Source: Planctomycetaceae bacterium (GTDB lineage Bacteria > Planctomycetota > Planctomycetia > Planctomycetales > Planctomycetaceae). Taken from it: a stretch of DNA of 10,353 bases. The stretch is from NCBI GenBank assembly GCA_003445035.1, contig DLVV01000018.1:1-10353 (forward strand), given 5' to 3'. The position numbers and the translations under genes were made by a program. The notes under the pieces are model-generated. The model was not told the origin of the DNA, did not search any database, and was given only the letters and a program-made list of their open reading frames with translations. Positions 1 through 5,682 of the stretch are shown piece by piece. Within the stretch, counting starts at the first letter, position 1, and each line of letters begins with the position of its first letter.

Positions 1-234
1 GGCGCCGTGGTGGCCCTGGAGGCCATGTTCGCAGGCCCCATCACCGGGGCCTCAATGAATCCCGCGCGTTCGATCGGACCGGCCATAATGGCATGGCGGC
101 CCGAGACGCTCAACATTCTCTGGCTCTATATCCTCGCACCGATCCTCGGGGCGGTGATCTCCGTTCCGTGGTGCCACAGCATTCAGCCAGCCGGATTCCG
201 TGAGTCCGAAGACGCCACCGAAGCAAGCGGTTGA
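1..234 (+). CDS. Aquaporin / MIP-family channel, C-terminal fragment (5' end outside window)
   Basis: The reading frame is open from the first base and ends at TGA 232-234, so this is the last 77 residues of a longer protein (family members are usually 220-280 residues). The second family signature, GASMNPARSIGPA, is at about residues 16-28 of the fragment. It contains the NPA box that dips into the pore and the following Arg of the selectivity filter. A hydrophobic segment follows (about LNILWLYILAPILGAVIS), matching the sixth transmembrane helix, and then a short polar cytoplasmic tail. The protein should be an inner-membrane channel for water or small neutral solutes. The half carrying the first NPA box and the residues separating aquaporin from glycerol facilitator are missing, so the substrate cannot be assigned. 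It converges on trpS with only 9 bases between the stop codons. Confidence 0.9.
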   Translation, partial: GAVVALEAMFAGPITGASMNPARSIGPAIMAWRPETLNILWLYILAPILGAVISVPWCHSIQPAGFRESEDATEASG

Positions 235-243
235 TCCGGCCTT

Positions 244-1212
244 TCAGATCGCGCCCAGGCCACAGGCCGCCTTCGCGCGGCCCAGCACTTCTGCCGCCTT
301 TTGCCTGGCCCTTTCCGCTCCGGCGACAAGAATCTCTTCGAGTCGGCCACGATCGGCTTCCAGCACCTCCCGTCGCGCCCGCGCTTCGGCGAAATGGTCC
401 TGCGACAACTCAAACAGTGCCTGCTTTGCGTCTCCGTAACCCAGTCCGCCGGCACGATAACGCGAGGAGAGGTCTTCAATCTGTTGTTCATCGGCGAACA
501 ACTTGAACAGATCAAACACTGAACACGCTTCAGGATCTTTGGGATCGTCGACCGGAGTCGAGTCCGTCTTGATGGACATCACTTTTTTTCGAACCCGCTT
601 GGGAGTCTCGAACAGTTCGATCACGTTCCCGTAACTTTTGGACATCTTTTCGCCATCCGTACCCGGCACCTTGGCGCTGGCATCCAGAACGCGCGACTCA
701 GGCAATACGAACACTTCGCCGTAGATCGAGTTGAATCGCTCGGCAATATCCCGGGTGACTTCTATGTGCTGCACCTGGTCGACACCGACCGGCACAATAT
801 CACTGTCGTAAATCAAAATGTCGGAGGCCATCAGGACCGGGTAGGTGAACAGCCCGGCGTCGGCCGCCACACCTCGCTCTTTCTTGTCCTTGTACGCGTG
901 GCATTTTTCGAGCCAACTGAGGTTGGTCACCGTCAGCAGCAACCAGGTCAACTCGGTCACCTCCGGGACATCCGACTGTCGAAACAGCGTGGCTTTGTCC
1001 GGGTTGAGCCCCAGGGCCAACAGGTCCAGGGCCGCGTCGCGAGTCAAAGACGCGAGTTCGCCGGCATCGCGGATGGTTGTCAGCGCGTGCAAATCGGCAA
1101 TGAAGTAAAACGCCTGCTCGTTCTCCTGGAGCGCAATGTACTGCCGTATCGCTCCGAAGTAGTTACCCCAGTGAAACCGTCCGGTTGGCTGGATCCCTGA
1201 CAATACTCGCAT
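244..1212 (-). CDS. trpS: Tryptophanyl-tRNA synthetase
   Basis: This cytoplasmic class I aminoacyl-tRNA synthetase charges tRNA-Trp with tryptophan using ATP. The protein is 322 residues, close to the usual bacterial length of 320-350. The N-terminus has the [14 protein letters not shown] block, whose HWGN (residues 14-17) is the HIGH motif. [11 protein letters not shown] (about 151-161) is a conserved family segment, and [10 protein letters not shown] (187-196) carries the KMSKS ATP-binding motif. The C-terminal helical region, from about 220, is rich in Ala, Arg and Glu as expected. The ATG at 1212 is preceded by a G-rich GGGGTGAG run 3 bases away, a close but plausible ribosome site. It lies 23 bases after the pyrD stop on the same strand, with no terminator between, so co-transcription with pyrD is likely. 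No T-box or Trp leader is visible. Confidence 0.97.
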   Translation of the reverse strand: MRVLSGIQPTGRFHWGNYFGAIRQYIALQENEQAFYFIADLHALTTIRDAGELASLTRDAALDLLALGLNPDKATLFRQSDVPEVTELTWLLLTVTNLSWLEKCHAYKDKKERGVAADAGLFTYPVLMASDILIYDSDIVPVGVDQVQHIEVTRDIAERFNSIYGEVFVLPESRVLDASAKVPGTDGEKMSKSYGNVIELFETPKRVRKKVMSIKTDSTPVDDPKDPEACSVFDLFKLFADEQQIEDLSSRYRAGGLGYGDAKQALFELSQDHFAEARARREVLEADRGRLEEILVAGAERARQKAAEVLGRAKAACGLGAI

Positions 1213-1235
1213 CGACTCACCCCAAATCCGAAATA

Positions 1236-2189
1236 TCAGGTCGTCGTCTTGCCGGCGGGTGCCGCCGCTGGAGCCGACTCAAGTGTCCCCACGATGTCAC
1301 CGACAGAATCCACGCCGAGTTCGCCGAGGCACCCATCCAGTTCATCCACAAGCCGACTGGCCAAGCCCGGATCATAAAAGTTCGCCGTACCGATCTGCAC
1401 GGCGGACGCCCCGGCGACAAGGAACTCCAGTACATCGTCCAGGCACGAAATTCCTCCCACGCCGACAATCGGAATATCCACCTGGCAGGCCACCTTCCAA
1501 ACCGCACACAAGGCCAACGGTTTGATGGCCGGGCCACTCAGTCCACCGGTCACATTTCCCAGGACCGGTTTCCGCTTTCGCCAGTCGACGGCGATCCCCT
1601 GGTACGTATTGACCAGTGACACGGCATCAGCGCCGCCGTCGGCCACCGCCATCGCGACAGCAACAATGTCAGTCACGTTCGGAGTCAACTTGGCGATCAC
1701 TGGAAGGGATGTCCGACCACGCACTCGCTTGACCACTTCAGCCGCCAACTGGGGATTCGTCCCGAAATCGACACCGCCACTGACGTTGGGGCACGAAATA
1801 TTCAACTCGATCCCTGCGAGCCCTTCGGTCGAATCCAGAACCGACGCCATCGCCTCAAACTCGTCCACATCGTGGCCTGCTATGTTGGCAATCACAGCCG
1901 TCGGCAGCTCTTTCAGGTACGGAAGATGCTTTTCGACGAACGAGTCCAACCCGTCATTATCAAGACCGATCGAGTTGAGAAGGCCGGAGGTGGTCTCCAC
2001 GGTCCGTGGTGGCGGATTTCCAATGCGGGGCTGCGGGGTGACGGTCTTCGGGATCACCGCCCCGATATTTTCAAACCGCGCAAACGCCTCCATCTCTCGC
2101 GCATACCCGAACGTTCCGGACGCAACGAGGATCGGATTGGCGAGTCGCAGACGATTCAGGTCGACGTTGAGATCTGGCACGCGGGCCAT
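1236..2189 (-). CDS. pyrD: Dihydroorotate dehydrogenase, class 1B catalytic subunit
   Basis: This enzyme oxidises dihydroorotate to orotate, the fourth step of UMP synthesis, in a TIM-barrel flavoprotein. With the ATG at 2189 the product is 317 residues, a normal length. Visible motifs are SGTFGYA near residue 24, IPKTVT with the FMN-contact Lys at about 48, [16 protein letters not shown] (128-143) with the catalytic cysteine at 133, [10 protein letters not shown] (156-165), and the phosphate-binding [20 protein letters not shown] followed by ASAVQIGTA. Cysteine as the catalytic base is typical of class 1 enzymes; class 2 uses serine. Overall it resembles the NAD-linked 1B type, which pairs with the iron-sulfur/FAD subunit PyrK; no pyrK is in the window. 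A GTG at 2243 would add 18 residues, but the ATG at 2189 has AGGGTGG 8 bases upstream and starts where the family homology begins. The Ala/Pro/Thr-rich tail (about 306-317) looks dispensable. Confidence 0.95.
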   Translation of the reverse strand: MARVPDLNVDLNRLRLANPILVASGTFGYAREMEAFARFENIGAVIPKTVTPQPRIGNPPPRTVETTSGLLNSIGLDNDGLDSFVEKHLPYLKELPTAVIANIAGHDVDEFEAMASVLDSTEGLAGIELNISCPNVSGGVDFGTNPQLAAEVVKRVRGRTSLPVIAKLTPNVTDIVAVAMAVADGGADAVSLVNTYQGIAVDWRKRKPVLGNVTGGLSGPAIKPLALCAVWKVACQVDIPIVGVGGISCLDDVLEFLVAGASAVQIGTANFYDPGLASRLVDELDGCLGELGVDSVGDIVGTLESAPAAAPAGKTTT

Positions 2190-2197
2190 ACTACTGG

Positions 2198-2204
2198 CCA
2201 CCCT
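2198..2204 (-). promoter_or_regulatory. Ribosome binding site deciding the pyrD start
   Basis: The minus strand reads AGGGTGG, 8 bases before the ATG at 2189. This favours the 317-residue form of PyrD over the upstream GTG start at 2243. Confidence 0.55.
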
Positions 2205-2255
2205 GCGGACCGGCAACGGTCTCCAGGAATGCGCCCGCAACACACGCCGCTCACT

Positions 2256-2468
2256 TCAGATCACACCACCATGGGTGCGATAGGGCGTCGCCAGATCCGG
2301 CATCTCCAGGCCCCAGATCCGTTCCCAGATCCGAGGAATATGCCGTAGGCCTTCCGAAACGAAGATCAATTGCCTCGTACGGATATCTCGTGAGGTGTCG
2401 TAGATCGGAACGATACAGCCGACGGCCATCGCAACGATGAACACGGTGGACAAGACTTTCCTACGCAT
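2256..2468 (-). CDS. Small exported lipoprotein-like protein with TPYRTHGGVI tail (planctomycete type)
   Basis: This is a 70-residue protein of unknown function. The start MRRKVLSTVF gives a basic n-region, and residues 5-17 are hydrophobic and end in AVGC (Cys18), which resembles a lipobox, so export as a lipoprotein or secreted peptide is likely. The mature part is charged and aromatic: TRQLIFVSEGLRHIPRIWER, then WGLEMPD, then a C-terminal TPYRTHGGVI. From memory, short planctomycete proteins share this plan (signal peptide, amphipathic segment with Trp, HGGI end); no function is known to me. The ATG at 2468 is chosen because an excellent GGAGGG lies 7 bases upstream. Longer in-frame starts would overlap the HU gene and encode low-quality sequence. 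It sits 66 bases before the pyrD ATG on the same strand and could be co-transcribed with it. Confidence 0.8.
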   Translation of the reverse strand: MRRKVLSTVFIVAMAVGCIVPIYDTSRDIRTRQLIFVSEGLRHIPRIWERIWGLEMPDLATPYRTHGGVI

Positions 2469-2475
2469 CAGACAT

Positions 2476-2481
2476 CCCTCC
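2476..2481 (-). promoter_or_regulatory. Strong Shine-Dalgarno for the small HGGVI protein
   Basis: GGAGGG on the minus strand lies 7 bases before the ATG at 2468. It is the best ribosome site in the window. It fixes the start of the 70-residue protein and argues that this short gene is truly translated. Confidence 0.75.
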
Positions 2482-2628
2482 ATGGATGCAGACCCCGCTC
2501 GAGAGCTCGCCGCATGGGGCGAACACAGATGGCGAGAGCCAGGCCGGGTTGTAAACAGTGAAAGTGGGGAGAGAAGAGAGTGTGTGAGAGGACAGAAGTG
2601 GAGGCCGCTGCCGGAACGTGGTGAGAAA

Positions 2629-3042
2629 CTATTCGCTGGCAAACGGGTCCGCAGAAAGTTCCGAATCGAGCGAGCCAAATTCAGCGACAGTTGAATCGTC
2701 GGAGGTGTGCGGCGGGGAAGGGGAAGCAGCGGATTCGTAGACGAACGATGACGAAGGAACCTGGTCCAATGCTCGAACTCTGGCTTCCATTTCCTTGCCG
2801 GGTTTGAACGTCACAACACATTTCGCCGGTACGTTCACCGCGTCTCCTGTGCGAGGATTGCGGGCCGGACGAGCGGCTCGCTTCGTGACTTTGAACACGC
2901 CGAAATTCCGGAGTTCGATCTTTCCCTCCACGACCAACGCTTCGACGATCTCGTCCAGAGTCCGTTGGACGATTTCCTTGACCGTCAACTGCGTCAGGTA
3001 ACAATCCTCCGATATCTTCTTGACGATGTCTTTTTTGGTCAT
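2629..3042 (-). CDS. HU/IHF-family DNA-binding protein with acidic C-terminal tail
   Basis: This is a nucleoid-associated, DNA-bending protein of 137 residues; ordinary HU is about 90. Residues 1-90 are the full HU fold. They comprise an N-terminal helical dimerisation part ([10 protein letters not shown] onward), the [11 protein letters not shown] segment (about 43-53), the DNA-binding arm with [13 protein letters not shown] (about 55-67, including the Pro-containing RNP motif), and [11 protein letters not shown] at the end of the core. Residues about 91-137 are an added tail that is Ser/Pro-rich and then acidic ([20 protein letters not shown]), with no predicted fold. Such a tail could compete with DNA for the basic arm; this is inference. 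Two cysteines (14 and about 75) are unusual for HU. The gene has its own upstream region with a candidate promoter. It could be an HU- or IHF-like paralogue rather than the main HU. Confidence 0.93.
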   Translation of the reverse strand: MTKKDIVKKISEDCYLTQLTVKEIVQRTLDEIVEALVVEGKIELRNFGVFKVTKRAARPARNPRTGDAVNVPAKCVVTFKPGKEMEARVRALDQVPSSSFVYESAASPSPPHTSDDSTVAEFGSLDSELSADPFASE

Positions 3043-3114
3043 GAGATGGTCTGCCGTGCTGGGTTGCGACCCTGCAGAGTCATTTGTTCTATCTTCTGGC
3101 TCTGCACAGACTTA

Positions 3115-3144
3115 AGCGTAATCTTCAATTCCATTTCGTGTCAA
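3115..3144 (-). promoter_or_regulatory. Candidate sigma-70-type promoter for the HU-family gene
   Basis: The minus strand has a perfect TTGACA at 3144-3139, an 18-base spacer and TACGCT at 3120-3115. The -10 matches at its three most conserved positions (T, A and last T). Transcription would begin near 3108 and leave a leader of about 65 bases before the ATG at 3042. The site falls in the 198-base non-coding gap after the cysteine-cluster gene. No clear terminator for that gene was seen in the gap. Confidence 0.45.
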
Positions 3145-3240
3145 GACGGACATCTACCAGTTTTATCGGACCCCAACGACCCCGGTGTTCAGCACAATCG
3201 TTACAAACCGCCCTGGTTGCCAGTCTCGTTTTCCAACCGG

Positions 3241-3657
3241 TCAAATATCCAACTCTGACACCAATCCGACAATCTCGTCCAGCGGGACTAGAGGTCCCTG
3301 TCCCGCACCAGGACAGCCTTCTTGCGTCGCTTTCCATGTCGCCGGTGATTGAAGGTTTGAACCCCAGAATGGCCATGTCCGGCACTGTGTGGGCCGAACC
3401 GGATATATTCGGCAGCGTCGCATTTCTGCGTCAAAGAACGTGCAATCCCCGTTCGCAAATTCGGTCAACGACGTTCGCCCGGCGAATGGCCGGGTGTGCA
3501 TCACACGGATTTCACCTTCGCCTTTTCCCGTGTATTCGGCGATCCGATCGATGTCGTCGTCATCGACCCAGACGGCGCCCGGTGCCCCACTGCAACAATT
3601 GCCGCACTGGGTGCATTCGAAGCACAAGCCGTCCTGAAACCAATGCGTTTCCGCCAC
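3241..3657 (-). CDS. YkgJ-type cysteine-cluster protein (putative metal/iron-sulfur binding)
   Basis: This 138-residue soluble protein has nine cysteines. The N-terminal cluster CFECTQCGNCC (residues 12-22) reads CxxCxxCxxCC. It is followed by Cys72 (NGDCTFF), Cys82 (RRCRIYP), Cys92 (PTQCRTWPFW) and Cys115 (EGCPG). The CxxCxxCC start with the later C-x9-C-x9-C and the RIYPVRPTQCRTWPF stretch is the pattern of the UPF0153/YkgJ family (PF03692), thought to bind zinc or an iron-sulfur cluster. The biochemical role of the family is unsettled. The start is GTG at 3657. No Shine-Dalgarno is visible upstream, and a perfect palindrome spans the start codon. It is divergent from mobA, with 83 bases between starts. 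That could suggest a link to metal-cofactor assembly, but this is only positional. Confidence 0.88.
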   Translation of the reverse strand: MAETHWFQDGLCFECTQCGNCCSGAPGAVWVDDDDIDRIAEYTGKGEGEIRVMHTRPFAGRTSLTEFANGDCTFFDAEMRRCRIYPVRPTQCRTWPFWGSNLQSPATWKATQEGCPGAGQGPLVPLDEIVGLVSELDI

Positions 3658-3664
3658 GGCGGAA
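3649..3664. repeat. Perfect 7-base inverted repeat over a GTG start codon
   Basis: TTCCGCC (3649-3655), a 2-base centre, then GGCGGAA (3658-3664). The arms are exactly complementary. The GTG start of the cysteine-cluster gene occupies 3657-3655, so the dyad covers the start. It could be an operator in the divergent intergenic region, an RNA hairpin masking translation, or chance. The 2-base centre suits a protein-bound DNA dyad better than an RNA hairpin loop. Confidence 0.4.
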
Positions 3665-3728
3665 GTTTAGGTCAGAAGGGCCCACGAACTCAACCCCGTC
3701 CTCCAATGCGTCGTATCGCCCAGACATC

Positions 3729-3734
3729 TACAAT
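3729..3734 (+). promoter_or_regulatory. Candidate -10 element for the mobA-moeA-moeA operon
   Basis: TACAAT matches the sigma-70 -10 consensus at five of six positions. It ends 6 bases before the mobA ATG at 3741, so predicted initiation falls on or next to the A of the start codon and the transcript would be leaderless. No good -35 (TTGACA-like) is found at 16-18 bases upstream and no Shine-Dalgarno precedes the ATG. The call is tentative. Confidence 0.3.
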
Positions 3735-3740
3735 CACCAT

Positions 3741-4370
3741 ATGCAACAGGAGCCGCGATTGACCGTCGGCGGAATTGTCCTTTGTGGTGGCCACAGCCGT
3801 CGCATGGGATCCGCCAAGTATTCCCTTCCGTTCGGGCCAACAACGATGCTCGAGCACATGGTGGATCGCCTGTGTGAATCGTTGGCACCGGTCGTCGTCG
3901 TCGCCGCACCCGACCAACAACTCCCGCAACTGCCCCCATCCATCCTCGTTGCTCGTGACATCCACACAGATGCCGGCCCCCTCGCAGGAATCCACACCGG
4001 GCTCCTGGCACTCGCACCCCACGCCGACATCGCGTACGTCACATCCTGCGACGCACCTTTTTTGCGAACGGCACTTGTCAACGAAATGGTCAATCGCCTC
4101 GGTTCTGCGGATCTGGCAATCCCCAAGGACGGCGACTACCATCACCCGTTGGCTGCGGTTTACCGCACCTCGCTCGCGGGGGTGATCGATCGCCTGCTGC
4201 ACTCAGGAGCCCGGCGGCCCCTGTCACTGTTCAAAGAGGCTCGCGTCCACGAGGTCGATGTCGACAGTCTTCGCGAAGTGGATCCTGCACTCGACTCGTT
4301 CCGAAACCTGAACTGCCCCGACGAATACAGACAGGCTCTCATCGACGCCGGTTTTCCGGCCAGGCCCTGA
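3741..4370 (+). CDS. mobA: Molybdenum cofactor guanylyltransferase
   Basis: MobA transfers GMP from GTP to Mo-molybdopterin, giving the guanine dinucleotide cofactor used by DMSO-reductase-family enzymes; it acts in the cytoplasm. The protein is 209 residues (family about 190-210). The nucleotide-binding start is GGIVLCGGHSRRMGSAKYSLP (10-30), the family's GGxSxRMGxxKxxLP loop with the expected Lys at 26. DAGPLAGIHTGL is at 77-88, TSCDAPFL (101-108) carries the metal-binding Asp, and HHPLAAVY (134-141) and a closing SFRNLNCPDEY complete the pattern. The ATG at 3741 is used because homology begins a few residues later; the frame is open further upstream only because it runs antisense to the cysteine-cluster gene. 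It is first in a three-gene block, 22 bases before the next start. Cytidylyltransferase MocA is a close relative and cannot be fully excluded. Confidence 0.93.
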   Translation: MQQEPRLTVGGIVLCGGHSRRMGSAKYSLPFGPTTMLEHMVDRLCESLAPVVVVAAPDQQLPQLPPSILVARDIHTDAGPLAGIHTGLLALAPHADIAYVTSCDAPFLRTALVNEMVNRLGSADLAIPKDGDYHHPLAAVYRTSLAGVIDRLLHSGARRPLSLFKEARVHEVDVDSLREVDPALDSFRNLNCPDEYRQALIDAGFPARP

Positions 4371-4392
4371 TCCAATATTTCGGATCCCGCAC

Positions 4393-5682
4393 GTGTCTCC
4401 ATCGAACCCAACGCCGCGTGACGTTCGCATGAAGGGTTTTGCCGAGCGAGCCCTTGTGCCTGACGTCCTCACCTGGCTGCGAGCCGAGACTCGACCGCTT
4501 CCCCCCGAAATCGTACCCGTCGGACAGGTGTCCGGCCGAGTGCTGGGACAGACGATCACTGCGCCAATCGACGTGCCCTCGTTCGACCGTTCGGCGATGG
4601 ACGGATACGCCCTGGTGGCGACTGCCACTGACGGCGCCAGTCCGTACAACCCACTGTCATTTTCCGTCATCGGAGAATCGTTGCCCGGCTCGGGATTCTC
4701 CGGAACCATCGACACCGGCAGTGCTGCCAGGATCATGACCGGGGCGCCGATCCCCAACGGCGCCACCTGCGTGGTCCCGGCCGAACACGCCAGCGAGTCC
4801 TCCGGGAGTGTCGAAATCACCAGTGCCATGGCGCCCGGCCGTCACATCGGACGCCGCGGCGAGGACGTCCAGGCCGGACAATCCCTGCTTGATCCAGGCC
4901 GGACTCTTCGCCCCCAGGACACGGCGCTCATTGGCTCGCTGGGAATCGACCAGGTGGAGGTCATCCGTCGCCCGACAGTCCGCCTGTTGATCACTGGTGA
5001 CGAACTGGTCGTTCCCGGAAATCCCCGACGCGATGACCAGATCTACGAGTCGAATTCCCTGATGCTCGCTGCCCTGGCGGTACGAGACGGGGGTGTCCTG
5101 GAAACCCGGCCACCGATCCAGCCAGTTTCCGACGACCGGCAGACGATTTCGTCACTTCTGTCGCGCCGGGGCGCCGACGTGATACTGGTTTCCGGAGGAA
5201 CGAGCGTCGGCACAGAGGATCACGCACCAACCCTTGTCTCGGAACTTGGTGAACTCGTGTTTCATGGTGTCGCCATGAGACCATCCAGCCCGACCGGGAT
5301 CGGTCGTGTGGGAGACTCCCTGGTCTTCCTCCTTCCTGGCAATCCCGTCTCGTGCCTGGCTGCCTACGACGTGTTCGCCGGTGAAGTCGTTCGCAAAATG
5401 AGTGGAATGTCTCCCGATTGGCCCTACATGCGACTCGAAGCGATTCTTGACGACAAGATCGCCTCGGACATCGGCCGCCTGGATTACTGTCGCGTCTCGA
5501 TCTCCGAGGACGACACGACCATTTCCCCTTTGTCGATCAGTGGAGCATCCATCCTGTCATCCACCACCCGCGCCGACGGTTTTGTACTGGTCCCACCCGA
5601 ACTGGAAGGCTATGCCGCAGGCCGGACCATCCAGGTCTGGAGATATGATCGGCAACGGCCCGACCGGGGAGACCCGAAGTGA
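4393..5682 (+). CDS. moeA: MoeA-family molybdopterin molybdenumtransferase, divergent paralogue 1
   Basis: MoeA inserts molybdate into molybdopterin-AMP. With the GTG at 4393 the product is 429 residues (E. coli MoeA about 411). Motifs in order are VPSFDRSAMDGYAL (61-74), IMTGAPIPNGATCVVPAEH (114-132), GRRGEDVQAGQ (153-163), LITGDELVVPG (199-209), LVSGGTSVGTEDH (265-277), HGVAMRPSSPTGIG (291-304) and FLLPGNPVSCLAAY (312-325), then a C-terminal barrel domain. The expected KPGKP loop is replaced by RPSSP, so both Lys residues are gone while the Asp/Glu motifs remain. An ATG at 4429 is an alternative start, but the preceding DVR next to MKGF seems to belong to the conserved N-terminus in this lineage; neither start has a good Shine-Dalgarno. 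It overlaps the next gene by 4 bases, so translational coupling is likely. Confidence 0.92.
   Translation: MSPSNPTPRDVRMKGFAERALVPDVLTWLRAETRPLPPEIVPVGQVSGRVLGQTITAPIDVPSFDRSAMDGYALVATATDGASPYNPLSFSVIGESLPGSGFSGTIDTGSAARIMTGAPIPNGATCVVPAEHASESSGSVEITSAMAPGRHIGRRGEDVQAGQSLLDPGRTLRPQDTALIGSLGIDQVEVIRRPTVRLLITGDELVVPGNPRRDDQIYESNSLMLAALAVRDGGVLETRPPIQPVSDDRQTISSLLSRRGADVILVSGGTSVGTEDHAPTLVSELGELVFHGVAMRPSSPTGIGRVGDSLVFLLPGNPVSCLAAYDVFAGEVVRKMSGMSPDWPYMRLEAILDDKIASDIGRLDYCRVSISEDDTTISPLSISGASILSSTTRADGFVLVPPELEGYAAGRTIQVWRYDRQRPDRGDPK
5666..5671 (+). promoter_or_regulatory. Ribosome binding site for the second moeA, inside the first
   Basis: GGGGAG lies 7 bases before the GTG start at 5679 and inside the last codons of the preceding gene. 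It supports the GTG start and re-initiation across the GTGA overlap at 5679-5682. Confidence 0.6.

Noticed and set aside
2190..2243. Upstream GTG start giving PyrD 18 more residues
   Set aside because: The extra residues are Arg/Pro-rich, unlike class 1 N-termini, and a ribosome site is placed for the ATG at 2189.
1522..2283. 253-residue open frame antisense to pyrD
   Set aside because: It covers strongly supported PyrD motifs on the other strand and its own translation has no family features.
2526..2555. Possible promoter (TTTACA with a -10 about 17 bases on) before the small-protein gene, minus strand
   Set aside because: The -35 is fair, but no hexamer at 16-18 bases resembles TATAAT.
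2469..2678. N-terminal extension of the small HGGVI protein to a 140-residue product
   Set aside because: It would overlap the HU gene, encodes low-complexity Ser/Pro/Arg sequence ahead of an obvious signal peptide, and the GGAGGG site points to the ATG at 2468.
3084..3740. Long open frame in phase with and upstream of mobA
   Set aside because: It runs antisense to the cysteine-cluster gene, whose nine patterned cysteines make it the real gene. The upstream translation is Arg/Pro/Ser-rich without motifs, and MobA homology begins only after 3741.
3891..3907. Short GTC/TCG microrepeat in mobA
   Set aside because: It only encodes a run of valines in the conserved strand (VVVVAA); codon choice explains it.
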